A stretch of 54,572 nt of DNA from Candidatus Moraniibacteriota bacterium (GTDB lineage: Bacteria; Patescibacteriota; Minisyncoccia; Moranbacterales; GWC2-37-73). Made by a program: the position numbers and the translations under genes. The notes under the pieces are model-generated. The model was given only the letters and a program-made list of their open reading frames with translations. It was not told the origin of the DNA and searched no databases. Below are positions 1 to 8,698 of this stretch, in pieces. The first letter of the stretch is position 1; every line of letters starts with the position of its first letter. The stretch spans positions 7,887 through 62,458 of the forward strand of contig DOKE01000007.1 in the NCBI GenBank assembly GCA_003510895.1, in the 5' to 3' direction.

Positions 1-64
1 CCCCCTATTTTATGATTTTTAAATCACAAATATTTTTTTGGTTATTTTTTGAAGAATTGAAAAG

Positions 65-1024
65 CTATTCCTTGTTTTTCTTGTATTTTTCTTTGCGTAG
101 CATATACATCTGATCCTCTGTCAGCTTTCTGTTGGATTTTATCATATCTGCGATAAGAGCGAAGACTAGGAATTGGAGTCCTACCAGCAAAAGTGTTATG
201 GCAAGAAGAAGGAAATTTCTATATGGAGTTATTTTTAACTCTTGCAAATATAAAAATCCGAAATAAATAAAAATGCTAAGTGAAGAAAGAATCAGGACGA
301 CAGCCGGAATTCCAAAAAATTTCATTGGTCTGACATCGCGAACAGCTTTGAGAATAATTCTTCCGCTGTTGTTGACATATTTATAAATGCTTTTCACTAC
401 TCTGGATTTTCTTTCGGCAAAATAAGTTACAATCACCGGAACCCAAACAACTTTCAAACTTTTTCCGATAGCGTCAATAATAACTTCTTGCGTGTAAGTA
501 AATCCTCCGGGAAGATTAAGTCTCAAAAGTGTTTCTCGGCTGTATCCTCTGAATCCACAGGTCAAATCTTTGATAGGGAAATTCATAAAAGCTCCAATCG
601 TAGAGGCGGCTAGGCGATTGAGATAATATTTTATGGCAGGCATATTTTCCGCTTTGTGATCGCCGAATCTGTCGGCGCTGACCAAATCAGCGTCTCCTTT
701 GAGAATAGGATCGATTATTTTGGAAATATCATCAGGATTAAATTGTCCATCTGCGTCGATATTGACCATTATGTCCGCTTCGTTTTCCAGAGCTTTTTCA
801 ACAGCGGTTCGAAATGTTACTCCAATGCCTCTATTAACTTGATGAGAATAAACAAAATCAGCTCCAGCCTCTCTGGAAACTTTTGCTGTTTTATCGCTTG
901 ATCCATCATCAATAACTTGAATAAAAACCTCGTCTATCCCCTCTATTGTTCGCGGAATTTTTTTGATTGTTTCCGCAATTTTTTCCGCTTCATTGAAAGC
1001 CGGTAAATTAACTACTAACTTCAT
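65..1024 (-). CDS. Family 2 glycosyltransferase, dolichyl-phosphate-mannose-synthase-like, membrane anchored
   Basis: This 319-residue protein probably transfers a sugar from a nucleotide donor to a lipid carrier at the inner face of the membrane. The GT-A fold is shown by an N-terminal PAFNEAEKI segment, DDGSSD near residue 39 and the donor/metal motif DADGQ near residues 90-94. Two strongly hydrophobic helices lie at about 238-260 and 270-298, followed by a basic tail, as in GT2 polyprenyl-phosphate transferases. It is the last gene of a three-gene minus-strand run (dehydrogenase, small membrane protein, this gene), and its start directly abuts the preceding stop. The family is clear, but donor and acceptor sugars cannot be read from the sequence. 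Confidence 0.85.
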   Translation of the reverse strand: MKLVVNLPAFNEAEKIAETIKKIPRTIEGIDEVFIQVIDDGSSDKTAKVSREAGADFVYSHQVNRGIGVTFRTAVEKALENEADIMVNIDADGQFNPDDISKIIDPILKGDADLVSADRFGDHKAENMPAIKYYLNRLAASTIGAFMNFPIKDLTCGFRGYSRETLLRLNLPGGFTYTQEVIIDAIGKSLKVVWVPVIVTYFAERKSRVVKSIYKYVNNSGRIILKAVRDVRPMKFFGIPAVVLILSSLSIFIYFGFLYLQELKITPYRNFLLLAITLLLVGLQFLVFALIADMIKSNRKLTEDQMYMLRKEKYKKNKE

Positions 1025-1255
1025 TTATTTCTTTTTAATTATTAATTTTGGATCGACACAATTGAAATTGCAGCTGACATTTTTTGTTCCTTGCTCAACC
1101 AAGTTTTTTGTGCAAGCATTCAATCTCTCTTGGCAGGATTCTTTGCTTTCGGTGAAATAGTCCATATTGATTTCATATCCAAAACGAGGAAGGATAAAAT
1201 AGGCGACTGTTGCCAATCCTACTATGAAAATGACAAGTTTTATCAAATGAAACAT
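1025..1255 (-). CDS. Small cysteine-containing single-pass membrane protein, unknown function
   Basis: I do not recognise this 76-residue protein. It has one N-terminal hydrophobic helix (about residues 5-23), then a short exported-looking part with four cysteines (C41, C48, C62, C66) spaced so that two disulfides or a metal site are possible, and a basic C-terminus. It lies between the UDP-sugar dehydrogenase and the GT2 gene, with 18 bases upstream and none downstream, so it is probably co-transcribed with them. Its size and position suggest an accessory protein of the glycosyltransferase, but that is inference only. Confidence 0.6.
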   Translation of the reverse strand: MFHLIKLVIFIVGLATVAYFILPRFGYEINMDYFTESKESCQERLNACTKNLVEQGTKNVSCNFNCVDPKLIIKKK

Positions 1256-1273
1256 AATTTATATTTTATGCAA

Positions 1274-2554
1274 TTATCGCCCGATTCCTTTATACACAAT
1301 GCCTAATTTTTTTATGGATTTTAGATCAATGCAATTTTTCCCGTCAATGATTGCCAGGATTCCATTTTTTTTGAAAACTTGCGGATCTATTTCCCTGAAT
1401 TCTTTGTGGTCGGTTGCTATTATTATAGCACTAGATTTCTTTAAAAGTGAATTAAGTGATTTTTCCGAGGATTTTTCTGTTATGTGAGGATCAAAAGTGA
1501 TCACATTAGCCCCGTGTTTTTTTAGGTGCTGAATTATTTTCAGCGATGGAGATTCTCGAAGATCAGCCACGTTGGCTTTATAGGAAATTCCCAATATTCC
1601 AACAGTTGTTCCATTGAGAGGAAGTTTTATTTTATTAAGAGCGTCTTGCAAGAGTTCCACAGTGTATTCCGGCATTGAATTATTCACTTTTCGGGCAATC
1701 TTTAGAAATTCATGATCAAAACCGGAAGCTTTAGCTCTTTCAATTAGATAATATGGATCGACTGGGATGCAATGTCCTCCCACTCCGCAACTTGGAAAAT
1801 GGGGCATAAAAGCAAACGGCTTAGTAGCTGCTCCTTTAATAACGTCGCTTAGGTCTATGTCTAGCTTATCAAATGATTTAGCCAGTTCGTTTACAAAGGC
1901 TATATTGATGTCTCGGAATGAATTTTCCACTATTTTCACTGCTTCCGCTTCGCGAATGGATTTCATTGGCATAATGGAAGCGTCGATGATATCTTCATAA
2001 AATGCAACCGCTTTGGCTAATCCATTTTTTGTGAATGATCCGACAACGCGGGGAATATTAGTAACATTCCATTTTGGATCTCCCGGATTGATTCTTTCCG
2101 GACAATGCGCCATTTCATAATCCTTTCCTACTTTATAACCGGCCTCGGCAAAAATTGGTTCAACAACTTCTTCACAGACTCCGGGATTTATTGTTGATTC
2201 AATCACAACCAGTTGTCCTTTTTTTAGATTCTTGACAATGGATTGCGTAGCTGATTTCACTGGGCTAAGATCGGGAAAAAAACTTTCGTCAACCGGAGTT
2301 GGAACGCAAACAATAACAATATCGGCCTTTTTCACAACAGAAGCGTCTCGAGTAGCTTTTATTTTGAGCTGAGGAAGATTGTTCGTGAGAAAATCTTCTT
2401 TTATCGGGCTAACGCCGGAATTTATTTTTTTTATTTTATTTTCATCATTATCCAATCCATAAACCTCATATCCTTTGATTGCGCATTGAACAGCTAATGG
2501 CAATCCCACATAACCAAGTCCAATAATACACACAGTGTCTTTCTTTGCTTTCAT
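1274..2554 (-). CDS. UDP-glucose/GDP-mannose dehydrogenase family (WecC/Ugd-like) nucleotide-sugar dehydrogenase
   Basis: The 426-residue enzyme should oxidise C6 of a nucleotide sugar twice with NAD+ to give a uronate, a precursor for surface glycans. The N-terminal Rossmann motif GLGYVGLPLA is at about residues 12-21, and the catalytic cysteine is in the signature CGVGGHCIPVDPYY at about residues 256-269. The third domain (DLRESPSLKII onward) is complete. The divergence and length resemble UDP-N-acetylmannosamine dehydrogenases (WecC group) as much as Ugd, so I leave the symbol blank. It is the first gene of its minus-strand operon, and a good promoter lies about 40 bases upstream. Confidence 0.9.
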   Translation of the reverse strand: MKAKKDTVCIIGLGYVGLPLAVQCAIKGYEVYGLDNDENKIKKINSGVSPIKEDFLTNNLPQLKIKATRDASVVKKADIVIVCVPTPVDESFFPDLSPVKSATQSIVKNLKKGQLVVIESTINPGVCEEVVEPIFAEAGYKVGKDYEMAHCPERINPGDPKWNVTNIPRVVGSFTKNGLAKAVAFYEDIIDASIMPMKSIREAEAVKIVENSFRDINIAFVNELAKSFDKLDIDLSDVIKGAATKPFAFMPHFPSCGVGGHCIPVDPYYLIERAKASGFDHEFLKIARKVNNSMPEYTVELLQDALNKIKLPLNGTTVGILGISYKANVADLRESPSLKIIQHLKKHGANVITFDPHITEKSSEKSLNSLLKKSSAIIIATDHKEFREIDPQVFKKNGILAIIDGKNCIDLKSIKKLGIVYKGIGR

Positions 2555-2590
2555 ATAATGTTGTTTAATTTTAAGATCTCACTAGCTATA

Positions 2591-2619
2591 ATAATAGAGT
2601 ATTTTGACTAAATAAACAA
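2591..2619 (-). promoter_or_regulatory. Sigma-70-like promoter for the 2554-65 operon
   Basis: On the minus strand TTGTTT (2619-2614) is followed by exactly 17 bases and then TATTAT (2596-2591). This spacing and a similar hexamer pair recur upstream of the 36159 gene. It leaves a 5' leader of about 30 bases. Confidence 0.55.
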
Positions 2620-2638
2620 GAAAGGTGGCCGGATTATA

Positions 2639-2647
2639 TGGTATAAT
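2639..2647 (+). promoter_or_regulatory. Extended -10 promoter for the plus-strand polysaccharide run
   Basis: TGGTATAAT matches the extended -10 consensus TGnTATAAT exactly. No convincing -35 element lies at the right distance, as expected for extended -10 promoters. Transcription would start near 2654 and read into the glycosyltransferase gene at 2708. Confidence 0.55.
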
Positions 2648-2707
2648 AAATTTGTTGGGAAATAATGTTTTTCTAAAAAATAGATATTGTCTTTATTGAA
2701 CAAAAAT

Positions 2708-3868
2708 ATGCGTATTGGAATTAACGCTTCTTTTGCAAGAAAATTGAACACGGGGATAGGGCAGGTGACTGTCAATTTTTTGAGAAAATTGGCGGAAATT
2801 CAAGACTCAAAAATGGAGTTTATCTTATACTTGGAAGAAGATATGGATTTGCCTTTGCCGAAAAATTTCACAAAAAATATATTTTTGCCGGTGTATAAAA
2901 GAGAGGATCTGATTCGAAAAATTTGGTGGGAAAAATACTTGCTTCCTAAAAAAGCGGAAAAAGACGGCTGCGATGTTTTTATTAGTCTATATCAATGTCC
3001 GACTATTTTTCATAAAAAGAAGGGATTCATAAAACATTTAATGATTGTTCATGATATCATCCCGAAATTTTTTCCAGAATATTTGAATAATTTTCGAAAA
3101 AAAACTTATTGGAATTTAACCGAAACAGCCATTGGCAAGGCCAACAAAATAATTGCGATTTCTCATAAAACAGAAAAGGATCTTATTAATCATCTACAAA
3201 TTGAAGCCGGAAAAATAACAGTTGTTTCTGTTGCCGCGGATGAAATATACAGTCAGGAAGTTTCTGATTCCGAGAGCAAGAGAGTTTTGGAAAAATATAA
3301 TTTAAAAAAAGGCTATATTTATAGCGGCGGAGGATTGGAAGTAAGAAAAAACACCGAAGGAACGATTCGCGCCTACAAAAAGCTTCTTGATACCAACACT
3401 TTTTTTAACAAGGAAATTCCGGAGCTGGTTATTTCGGGAAAACTTATGCCGGAATTGGCTCCATTAGTAACTGATGCTCAAGCTCTTGCGCAATCAATGG
3501 GGCTGGAAAACAAAGTGAAATTTTTGAATTTTGTTCCGCAAGAAGATTTGCCGGCGTTATATAAAAATTCGGTTCTATTTTCCTATCCTTCTTTTTATGA
3601 AGGTTTTGGTATTCCGGTTTTGGAAGCTATGCATCAGGGTGTTCCGATTTTGACTTCCAAGAATTCTTCTCTTCCGGAAGTTGGCGCTGACACGGTTTTA
3701 TATTGCAATCCATTAGATATTAATGACATTGCCATGGTGATGAAAAATATTTTGTCTAACGAACATTTGCGTCAGGTTCTTTCTGAAAAAGGCAAAAAAA
3801 GAAGCGCCAATTTTTCCTGGGATAAATTTACAAAAAAAATACTAAACATAATTTCTAGCATTTCATAG
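2708..3868 (+). CDS. Family 4 (GT-B) glycosyltransferase
   Basis: The protein is about 386 residues long. I choose ATG at 2708 (MRIGINASF) because the frame upstream only offers a TTG at 2687, and family members start right at this strand. The C-terminal GT-B donor domain carries the EGFGIPVLE motif (E-x7-E) followed by a PILTSKNSSLPEV strand/loop, typical of retaining GT4 enzymes. The glycine-rich N-terminal segment (ARKLNTGIGQV) is present. It is the first of a co-oriented run (GT4, ligase, GT4, LCP, GT2, S41) with very short gaps, so it probably builds a surface glycan. The donor sugar is unknown. Confidence 0.87.
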   Translation: MRIGINASFARKLNTGIGQVTVNFLRKLAEIQDSKMEFILYLEEDMDLPLPKNFTKNIFLPVYKREDLIRKIWWEKYLLPKKAEKDGCDVFISLYQCPTIFHKKKGFIKHLMIVHDIIPKFFPEYLNNFRKKTYWNLTETAIGKANKIIAISHKTEKDLINHLQIEAGKITVVSVAADEIYSQEVSDSESKRVLEKYNLKKGYIYSGGGLEVRKNTEGTIRAYKKLLDTNTFFNKEIPELVISGKLMPELAPLVTDAQALAQSMGLENKVKFLNFVPQEDLPALYKNSVLFSYPSFYEGFGIPVLEAMHQGVPILTSKNSSLPEVGADTVLYCNPLDINDIAMVMKNILSNEHLRQVLSEKGKKRSANFSWDKFTKKILNIISSIS

Positions 3869-3871
3869 ACA

Positions 3872-5476
3872 ATGAGCGATATAACTTCAAAATTGCGACA
3901 ATTTATTGAAAAATTCCAGGGAAACAATGTGAGTTTGTATTTGATTTTAGTTAATGTTTTGTTACTGTTTTTTGCTATTATTTTTTTTGCTGTTGGGTTA
4001 TTGCCTTTTAAGAACACGGGAGATTTTATTTTTTTTGCAGTTCTGGCTTTTTTGTTTGCGCTTTATCGTCCGGGCTGGGCATTTTTATTTTTCATTGGAG
4101 CAATCGCTTTGGAAAACATCAATGTCGCTCCGATTGTTCTGGGCATTTCAATCAGACCATATCAACTTTTTGGAGCGCTGACCATTTTTGCTTTCAGCTA
4201 CTTGTTTTTGAAAAAAAAGATTGGATTTTCGCTGCCGAAGTTTATTTGGATTGATTGGATGATTTTTGCATTTGTTGTTTTTAGTTTTCTAAGTTCTTTT
4301 TCCTCCAATCATAGAGGAGCTAGTTTAAAGCATTCAATAATTCTGGCTTCTTTTGCGGTTTTCTATTTTTTGATTAGGATATACGTTCAATCTTTTTCGG
4401 ACGCAAAAAAAATATTCCCATTTTTTCTCAGTTCTTCGTTGGTGGTTATGCTATATGCAATTTGGCAGAATATACGATTTGAAAAAGGGCTTTTTTCTTT
4501 TGAAGTTATGGCGGGACGTCCCAATGCTACTTTTACCGAAGCTGATTGGTTAGGAATGTATCTGACGTTGGTTATCGCTGTGATATACGCAACAATTTTC
4601 TATATAACAAAAAAATATTCAGAAGGCCGGATGTTTCTCGCTGTTTCTTATTTATTTCTTGTTTTAGCATACGTCGCGTTGATTATTACGGTTTCTCGCA
4701 GCGCTTGGATTGGAGTTGCTTTTATTACGTTGGTATTTTTAAAAATAGCTTTAACCGATGGCGCGTGGAATTTTTCTGTGTGGCAATGGAAAATATTTTT
4801 CAAACATCTTGGCTTGATTGTTTTGGCATTGGGATTAAGTTTGGTGATAGTTTATATGTTTAATTTGACACGATTTGGGTTTTTAAACAGAATTCAAAGC
4901 GCGACCGGTCTGCAAAAAATAACTGTTGCGTGTCAAAATTCCCAAAATACACCTCCGGAAATTATTCAAAATATAGAAGAACTTTCTCAATATGGATGCG
5001 AGCACATAGATTTGGAGGAGATTGATGAAAAGGAAAGGGAAGGAAAAATAATCAGAGAAATTTCCAGACCGGATCCAAATGTGAATATTCGTCAAGAAAT
5101 TTATAAGAAGTCTTTGCAAACAATTAAAAATAATCCCGTATTAGGAATAGGATGGGGAAGCATTCCGGTGGTTTTAGGAGAAGACGAGAAAGGAACTGCG
5201 TTTAATAGCAGTAATATATTTCTAGAAGTCTGGCTGGGAAGCGGAATATTTGGTTTGCTTGCTTTTATTTCAGTCTTTGGATATATATTTGTTGTGTCAG
5301 TGAAAAATATTTTAGGAAACAATGGAGAAAATAAAATTGCGGCAACTTTCGCGCTTTTGGGGTTTTTTGCGATTATTATTCCCAATTTATTCAATTCCGG
5401 ATTGTTTTTGGGAGTGTTTTGGTTATATTTGGGAATATCAATCGCGCTTTTAAGCGATTTAAACAAGAAAAAATAA
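3872..5476 (+). CDS. O-antigen ligase/polymerase-like polytopic membrane protein
   Basis: The 534-residue protein has about ten to twelve hydrophobic segments. Between residues of about 350 and 425 a large hydrophilic loop rich in E, D and K precedes the segment NPVLGIGWG, a hallmark of the Wzy_C/O-antigen ligase family, in which the big periplasmic-side loop carries the catalytic residues. It starts 3 bases after the GT4 stop. The family joins or polymerises glycan repeats on a lipid carrier. Whether this copy is a ligase, a polymerase or a protein O-glycosylase cannot be decided. A second, shorter family member is at 52784-54214. Confidence 0.8.
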   Translation: MSDITSKLRQFIEKFQGNNVSLYLILVNVLLLFFAIIFFAVGLLPFKNTGDFIFFAVLAFLFALYRPGWAFLFFIGAIALENINVAPIVLGISIRPYQLFGALTIFAFSYLFLKKKIGFSLPKFIWIDWMIFAFVVFSFLSSFSSNHRGASLKHSIILASFAVFYFLIRIYVQSFSDAKKIFPFFLSSSLVVMLYAIWQNIRFEKGLFSFEVMAGRPNATFTEADWLGMYLTLVIAVIYATIFYITKKYSEGRMFLAVSYLFLVLAYVALIITVSRSAWIGVAFITLVFLKIALTDGAWNFSVWQWKIFFKHLGLIVLALGLSLVIVYMFNLTRFGFLNRIQSATGLQKITVACQNSQNTPPEIIQNIEELSQYGCEHIDLEEIDEKEREGKIIREISRPDPNVNIRQEIYKKSLQTIKNNPVLGIGWGSIPVVLGEDEKGTAFNSSNIFLEVWLGSGIFGLLAFISVFGYIFVVSVKNILGNNGENKIAATFALLGFFAIIIPNLFNSGLFLGVFWLYLGISIALLSDLNKKK

Positions 5477-5481
5477 ATAAA

Positions 5482-6630
5482 ATGAAAATTGGAATCGATA
5501 TTCGTTTAATCGGAAAACAAAGAACCGGCGATGAGGTGGTGTTTTTTAATATCACAAAAAAATTAGCCGAAATTGATAGTAATAATGAATATTTATTGTT
5601 TACCGACATAGTAGATAAAGATATTATTAATCAAATAAAAAGGGACTTGGAAATTTCTGAAAAAAATAATTTTCAAATAATATCAATATCGACAAAAAAC
5701 AGATTCTCTTGGAATTTTTTTGCCCTAGCTCACTATCTTCGAAAAAATCCAGTTGATATTTATTTAACTCAATATATAGTTCCTTTCTTTGTGCCGCGGA
5801 AAATAAAAATAATAACTATTATTCATGATATTTCTTTTAATTTTTTCTCAAAAATGATTAAATTTTCCGATCTATTTTTTCTTAAAATTTTGATACCGAT
5901 AAGTCTTTTCCGAACGGATAAAATTCTCGGGGTTTCTAAATTTACCCGTGATGAAATAATAAAATTTTACAAAATCAATCCGGACAAAGTCGATTTTTTC
6001 CATAACGCTGTTTCTGAGAATTTTAAAAATAAATATTCGAAAGAAGAATTGGAACGCATCAGGAATAAATATAGTCTTCCGAAAAAGTTTATTCTTTATC
6101 TGGGAACATTGCAGCCAAGAAAAAATTTACCATTTTTGATTAAGAGTTATGCTAAAATAAGAAATGATTTAGCAGGAACAAAATTGGTTTTAGCGGGAAA
6201 TAAAAATGCTCACAATACGGACAAAAATATAGATATTGAAGTGGAAATGAACAATTTACAACAAGACGTCATTTTTCCTGGTTATATTGATGAGGGAGAT
6301 AAACCGGTCATTTATGCTTTGGCGCATATTTTTGTTTTTCCTTCTTTGTATGAAGGTTTTGGAATTCCTATTTTGGAAGCTTTTTGTTCGCAAACTCCAG
6401 TCTTAGCTTCGGATATTCCAAGTCTCAGGGAAGTTGGCGGAGATGCAGCTTTTTTTGCCAACCCTTCCAGTCTTGATGAATTTTCAAAAGCATTGTATGA
6501 TATATCTATTAATAATGATTTAAGAAATAGGCTTATTAGCTCAGGGAATAAGCGCGCTGAGCTTTTTTCATGGGAAAAAACAGCCAAAAAGCTTATAGAT
6601 ATTTTTAATTGTATAAAAAGTAACAACTAA
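5482..6630 (+). CDS. Family 4 (GT-B) glycosyltransferase
   Basis: The product is about 382 residues. I take ATG at 5482 (MKIGIDIRL), 5 bases after the ligase stop. An upstream in-frame start at 5419 would overlap the ligase by 58 bases and add a tail with no family match. The donor domain carries LGTLQPRKNLP and the E-x7-E motif in EGFGIPILE, followed by SDIPSLREVGGDAA, all typical of mannosyl/rhamnosyl-type GT4 enzymes. It belongs to the same plus-strand polysaccharide operon. It resembles the 2708 gene in layout but differs clearly in sequence, so it probably adds a different sugar. Confidence 0.87.
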   Translation: MKIGIDIRLIGKQRTGDEVVFFNITKKLAEIDSNNEYLLFTDIVDKDIINQIKRDLEISEKNNFQIISISTKNRFSWNFFALAHYLRKNPVDIYLTQYIVPFFVPRKIKIITIIHDISFNFFSKMIKFSDLFFLKILIPISLFRTDKILGVSKFTRDEIIKFYKINPDKVDFFHNAVSENFKNKYSKEELERIRNKYSLPKKFILYLGTLQPRKNLPFLIKSYAKIRNDLAGTKLVLAGNKNAHNTDKNIDIEVEMNNLQQDVIFPGYIDEGDKPVIYALAHIFVFPSLYEGFGIPILEAFCSQTPVLASDIPSLREVGGDAAFFANPSSLDEFSKALYDISINNDLRNRLISSGNKRAELFSWEKTAKKLIDIFNCIKSNN

Positions 6631-6646
6631 TAAAAAATAAAAAAAT

Positions 6647-7864
6647 ATGAAATTTTTTGGAAAAAAAGGCAATGAGTTTAAGGAAGGGTTTTTTAATAAA
6701 AGAAAAGGTTTAAAAATAACTTTGATTGTTGTTGCATTACTGCTTATTATCGGAGGAACTATGGCCTGGAAAGCTGGAAAAATATTCAACAAAGTTTCTA
6801 CTAATGGAGGGTTTTTCAAGAATCTTATCAATGTAATTCCAGGAGTCAATACAGATCTTAATGGAGAACAGGAAGATAGAATAAATATTTTAATTTTAGG
6901 AATGCGCGGAGAAAATGTTCCGGGCGGTGGAACACTGGCTGATACAATTATTATGGCTAGCGTCAAACCAAAAGAAAATAAAATATCAATGATTTCTATT
7001 CCCAGAGATTTTTATGTAGATAATCCAGCATTGGGGACTAAGAGTAAGATAAATGCTGTTTACGCTTATGCGGAAAAAAACAGCAAAGGACAGGGCATTG
7101 AAGATATGAAAAAAGTTATTGGTGATGTGACTGGTTTGCCTATTCATTATGGAGCGGTTATTAATTTTGAAGGTTTCTCTGATTTGGTGGATGCGATTGG
7201 TGGAGTTGATATAACATTGGAAAATCCCTTTGATGAATCCCAGCAATTCAATCAAGCCCATGTTTGTGATTCTTTCTTTAATGTTCCGACAGGACAATTT
7301 GAAACAAAAACTAAAAAATATTTTAGTAATGACGCTCAAGAATACAAAACAAGAGTTGTTGCCACCTATCCTCTTTGCACAGCTCCTGTTTCTGAATTGG
7401 AATGCGGAGGAAACTTCACTTTACCAGCCGGACCACAAACTTTGTCTGGCGAGAAAGCCCTTTGCTACGTTAGATCACGATATACTTCCAGCGATTTTGA
7501 TAGAGCAAAAAGACAACAGCAAATTATACGTTTAGTTAAAGAGAAACTTTTAAGCGCGGGAACGCTTACTGATTTTGGAAAAATAAATGATATTCTGGAT
7601 AGTCTTGGCAATAATGTCCAGACTGATATGCAACTTTGGGAAATGAAAAGGATATTCTCCTTATACCAAGGAATGAATAATCCTCAAATGTATCAAAGGG
7701 TGCTTGAAAATTCAAATGAAGGACTTCTTTATAATCCTCCAGCAGAATCTAACCCGGGAGCAGGATACATATTGCTGCCGATCGGGGATAACTACGATAA
7801 GATACGAGAAATGGCTCAAAACATTTTTTCTTTGCCGGAACAATCAGACATAAAACCAAAATAG
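6647..7864 (+). CDS. LytR-CpsA-Psr (LCP) family envelope glycan transferase
   Basis: The family transfers lipid-linked glycans to peptidoglycan or other envelope acceptors outside the membrane. The 405-residue protein has a cytoplasmic basic N-terminus, one helix at about 23-40, then the LCP domain: ILGMRG, the DTIIMAS strand, the SIPRDFYV arginine strand (about 117-124) and the downstream YVRSRYTSSDFDRAKRQQQ block. Between about 195 and 257 it has a long insertion with cysteines C207, C244 and C253 where most LCP proteins have a short loop. It sits in the polysaccharide operon, fitting a role as the final attachment enzyme. Confidence 0.88.
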   Translation: MKFFGKKGNEFKEGFFNKRKGLKITLIVVALLLIIGGTMAWKAGKIFNKVSTNGGFFKNLINVIPGVNTDLNGEQEDRINILILGMRGENVPGGGTLADTIIMASVKPKENKISMISIPRDFYVDNPALGTKSKINAVYAYAEKNSKGQGIEDMKKVIGDVTGLPIHYGAVINFEGFSDLVDAIGGVDITLENPFDESQQFNQAHVCDSFFNVPTGQFETKTKKYFSNDAQEYKTRVVATYPLCTAPVSELECGGNFTLPAGPQTLSGEKALCYVRSRYTSSDFDRAKRQQQIIRLVKEKLLSAGTLTDFGKINDILDSLGNNVQTDMQLWEMKRIFSLYQGMNNPQMYQRVLENSNEGLLYNPPAESNPGAGYILLPIGDNYDKIREMAQNIFSLPEQSDIKPK

Positions 7865-7871
7865 TTTTTAT

Positions 7872-8681
7872 ATGGAACTTTCTATTATAGTCACCAGTTA
7901 TAAGAATCCGAACCTTTTAAAGGTTTGTCTAAATTCCATTAAGGATAGTTTAAAAAACTATCCTTATGAGTTAATTGTCGTTGATTCACAGACGGAAGAA
8001 AAAACAGAGATGATGATGCGAGAAGATTTTCCTGATGTCAGTTTTTTTCCTTTTGAGAAAAATGTTGGTTTTCAGGCTTTGCTGAGAAAAGGTTTGGATG
8101 AAAGCAATGGGAAATATATTCTCTTAATGAATGGCGATATGATAGTTATCCCCGGATCAATCGAAAGCTTGCTTGATTATTTAAAAAACAATCCTTCGGT
8201 TGGTATTATTGGTCCGAAACTTCTTAATTTCAATGGCACTCTTCAATATTCTTGTTTTCGTTTTTATAAACCAATTACAATAGTGTATCGAAGAACATTT
8301 TTAGGAAGACTTAGTTTTGCCAAAAAACATCTGGACTGGTTTTTAATGAAAGATCGTGATCACAATGAGATTATAGAAGCTGATTGGCTAATGGGTTCTG
8401 CGCTTATGCTTTCTAGGGAAGCTCTCGGCAAGATTGGTTATATGGATGAAAGGTTTTTTATGTATATGGAAGATGTGGATTGGTGTCGAAGATTTTGGGA
8501 AAATGGTTATAGGGTTGTTTATTATCCCAAAGCGTCAATGCATCACTATCACGGAAAAACTAGCGAGAAAAAAGGAGCTATTTATTCCTTGCTTTTTAAT
8601 AAATACACCTGGATTCACATAGCCAGCGCAGTTAGATATTTTAGAAAATATTGGGGAAAGCCATATCCAAGAAATAATTAA
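7872..8681 (+). CDS. Family 2 glycosyltransferase, rhamnosyltransferase-like
   Basis: The 269-residue protein has the compact GT-A layout of WbbL/RfbF-like enzymes: an N-terminal SIIVTSYKN strand, NVGFQALLRKGL, the MNGDM metal/donor site, and the ADWLMGSALML ... MYMEDVDWCRR acceptor-side block with the likely catalytic ED. It has no membrane helix. It starts 7 bases after the LCP gene. With the dTDP-rhamnose genes elsewhere in the window, a rhamnosyl donor is plausible but not shown. Confidence 0.85.
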   Translation: MELSIIVTSYKNPNLLKVCLNSIKDSLKNYPYELIVVDSQTEEKTEMMMREDFPDVSFFPFEKNVGFQALLRKGLDESNGKYILLMNGDMIVIPGSIESLLDYLKNNPSVGIIGPKLLNFNGTLQYSCFRFYKPITIVYRRTFLGRLSFAKKHLDWFLMKDRDHNEIIEADWLMGSALMLSREALGKIGYMDERFFMYMEDVDWCRRFWENGYRVVYYPKASMHHYHGKTSEKKGAIYSLLFNKYTWIHIASAVRYFRKYWGKPYPRNN

Positions 8682-8698
8682 ATTAAAAAAGATAAATT

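Noticed and set aside
5419..5481. Longer N-terminus for the second GT4 gene
   Set aside because: It would overlap the ligase gene by 58 bases, and the extra residues are the other-frame reading of that gene.
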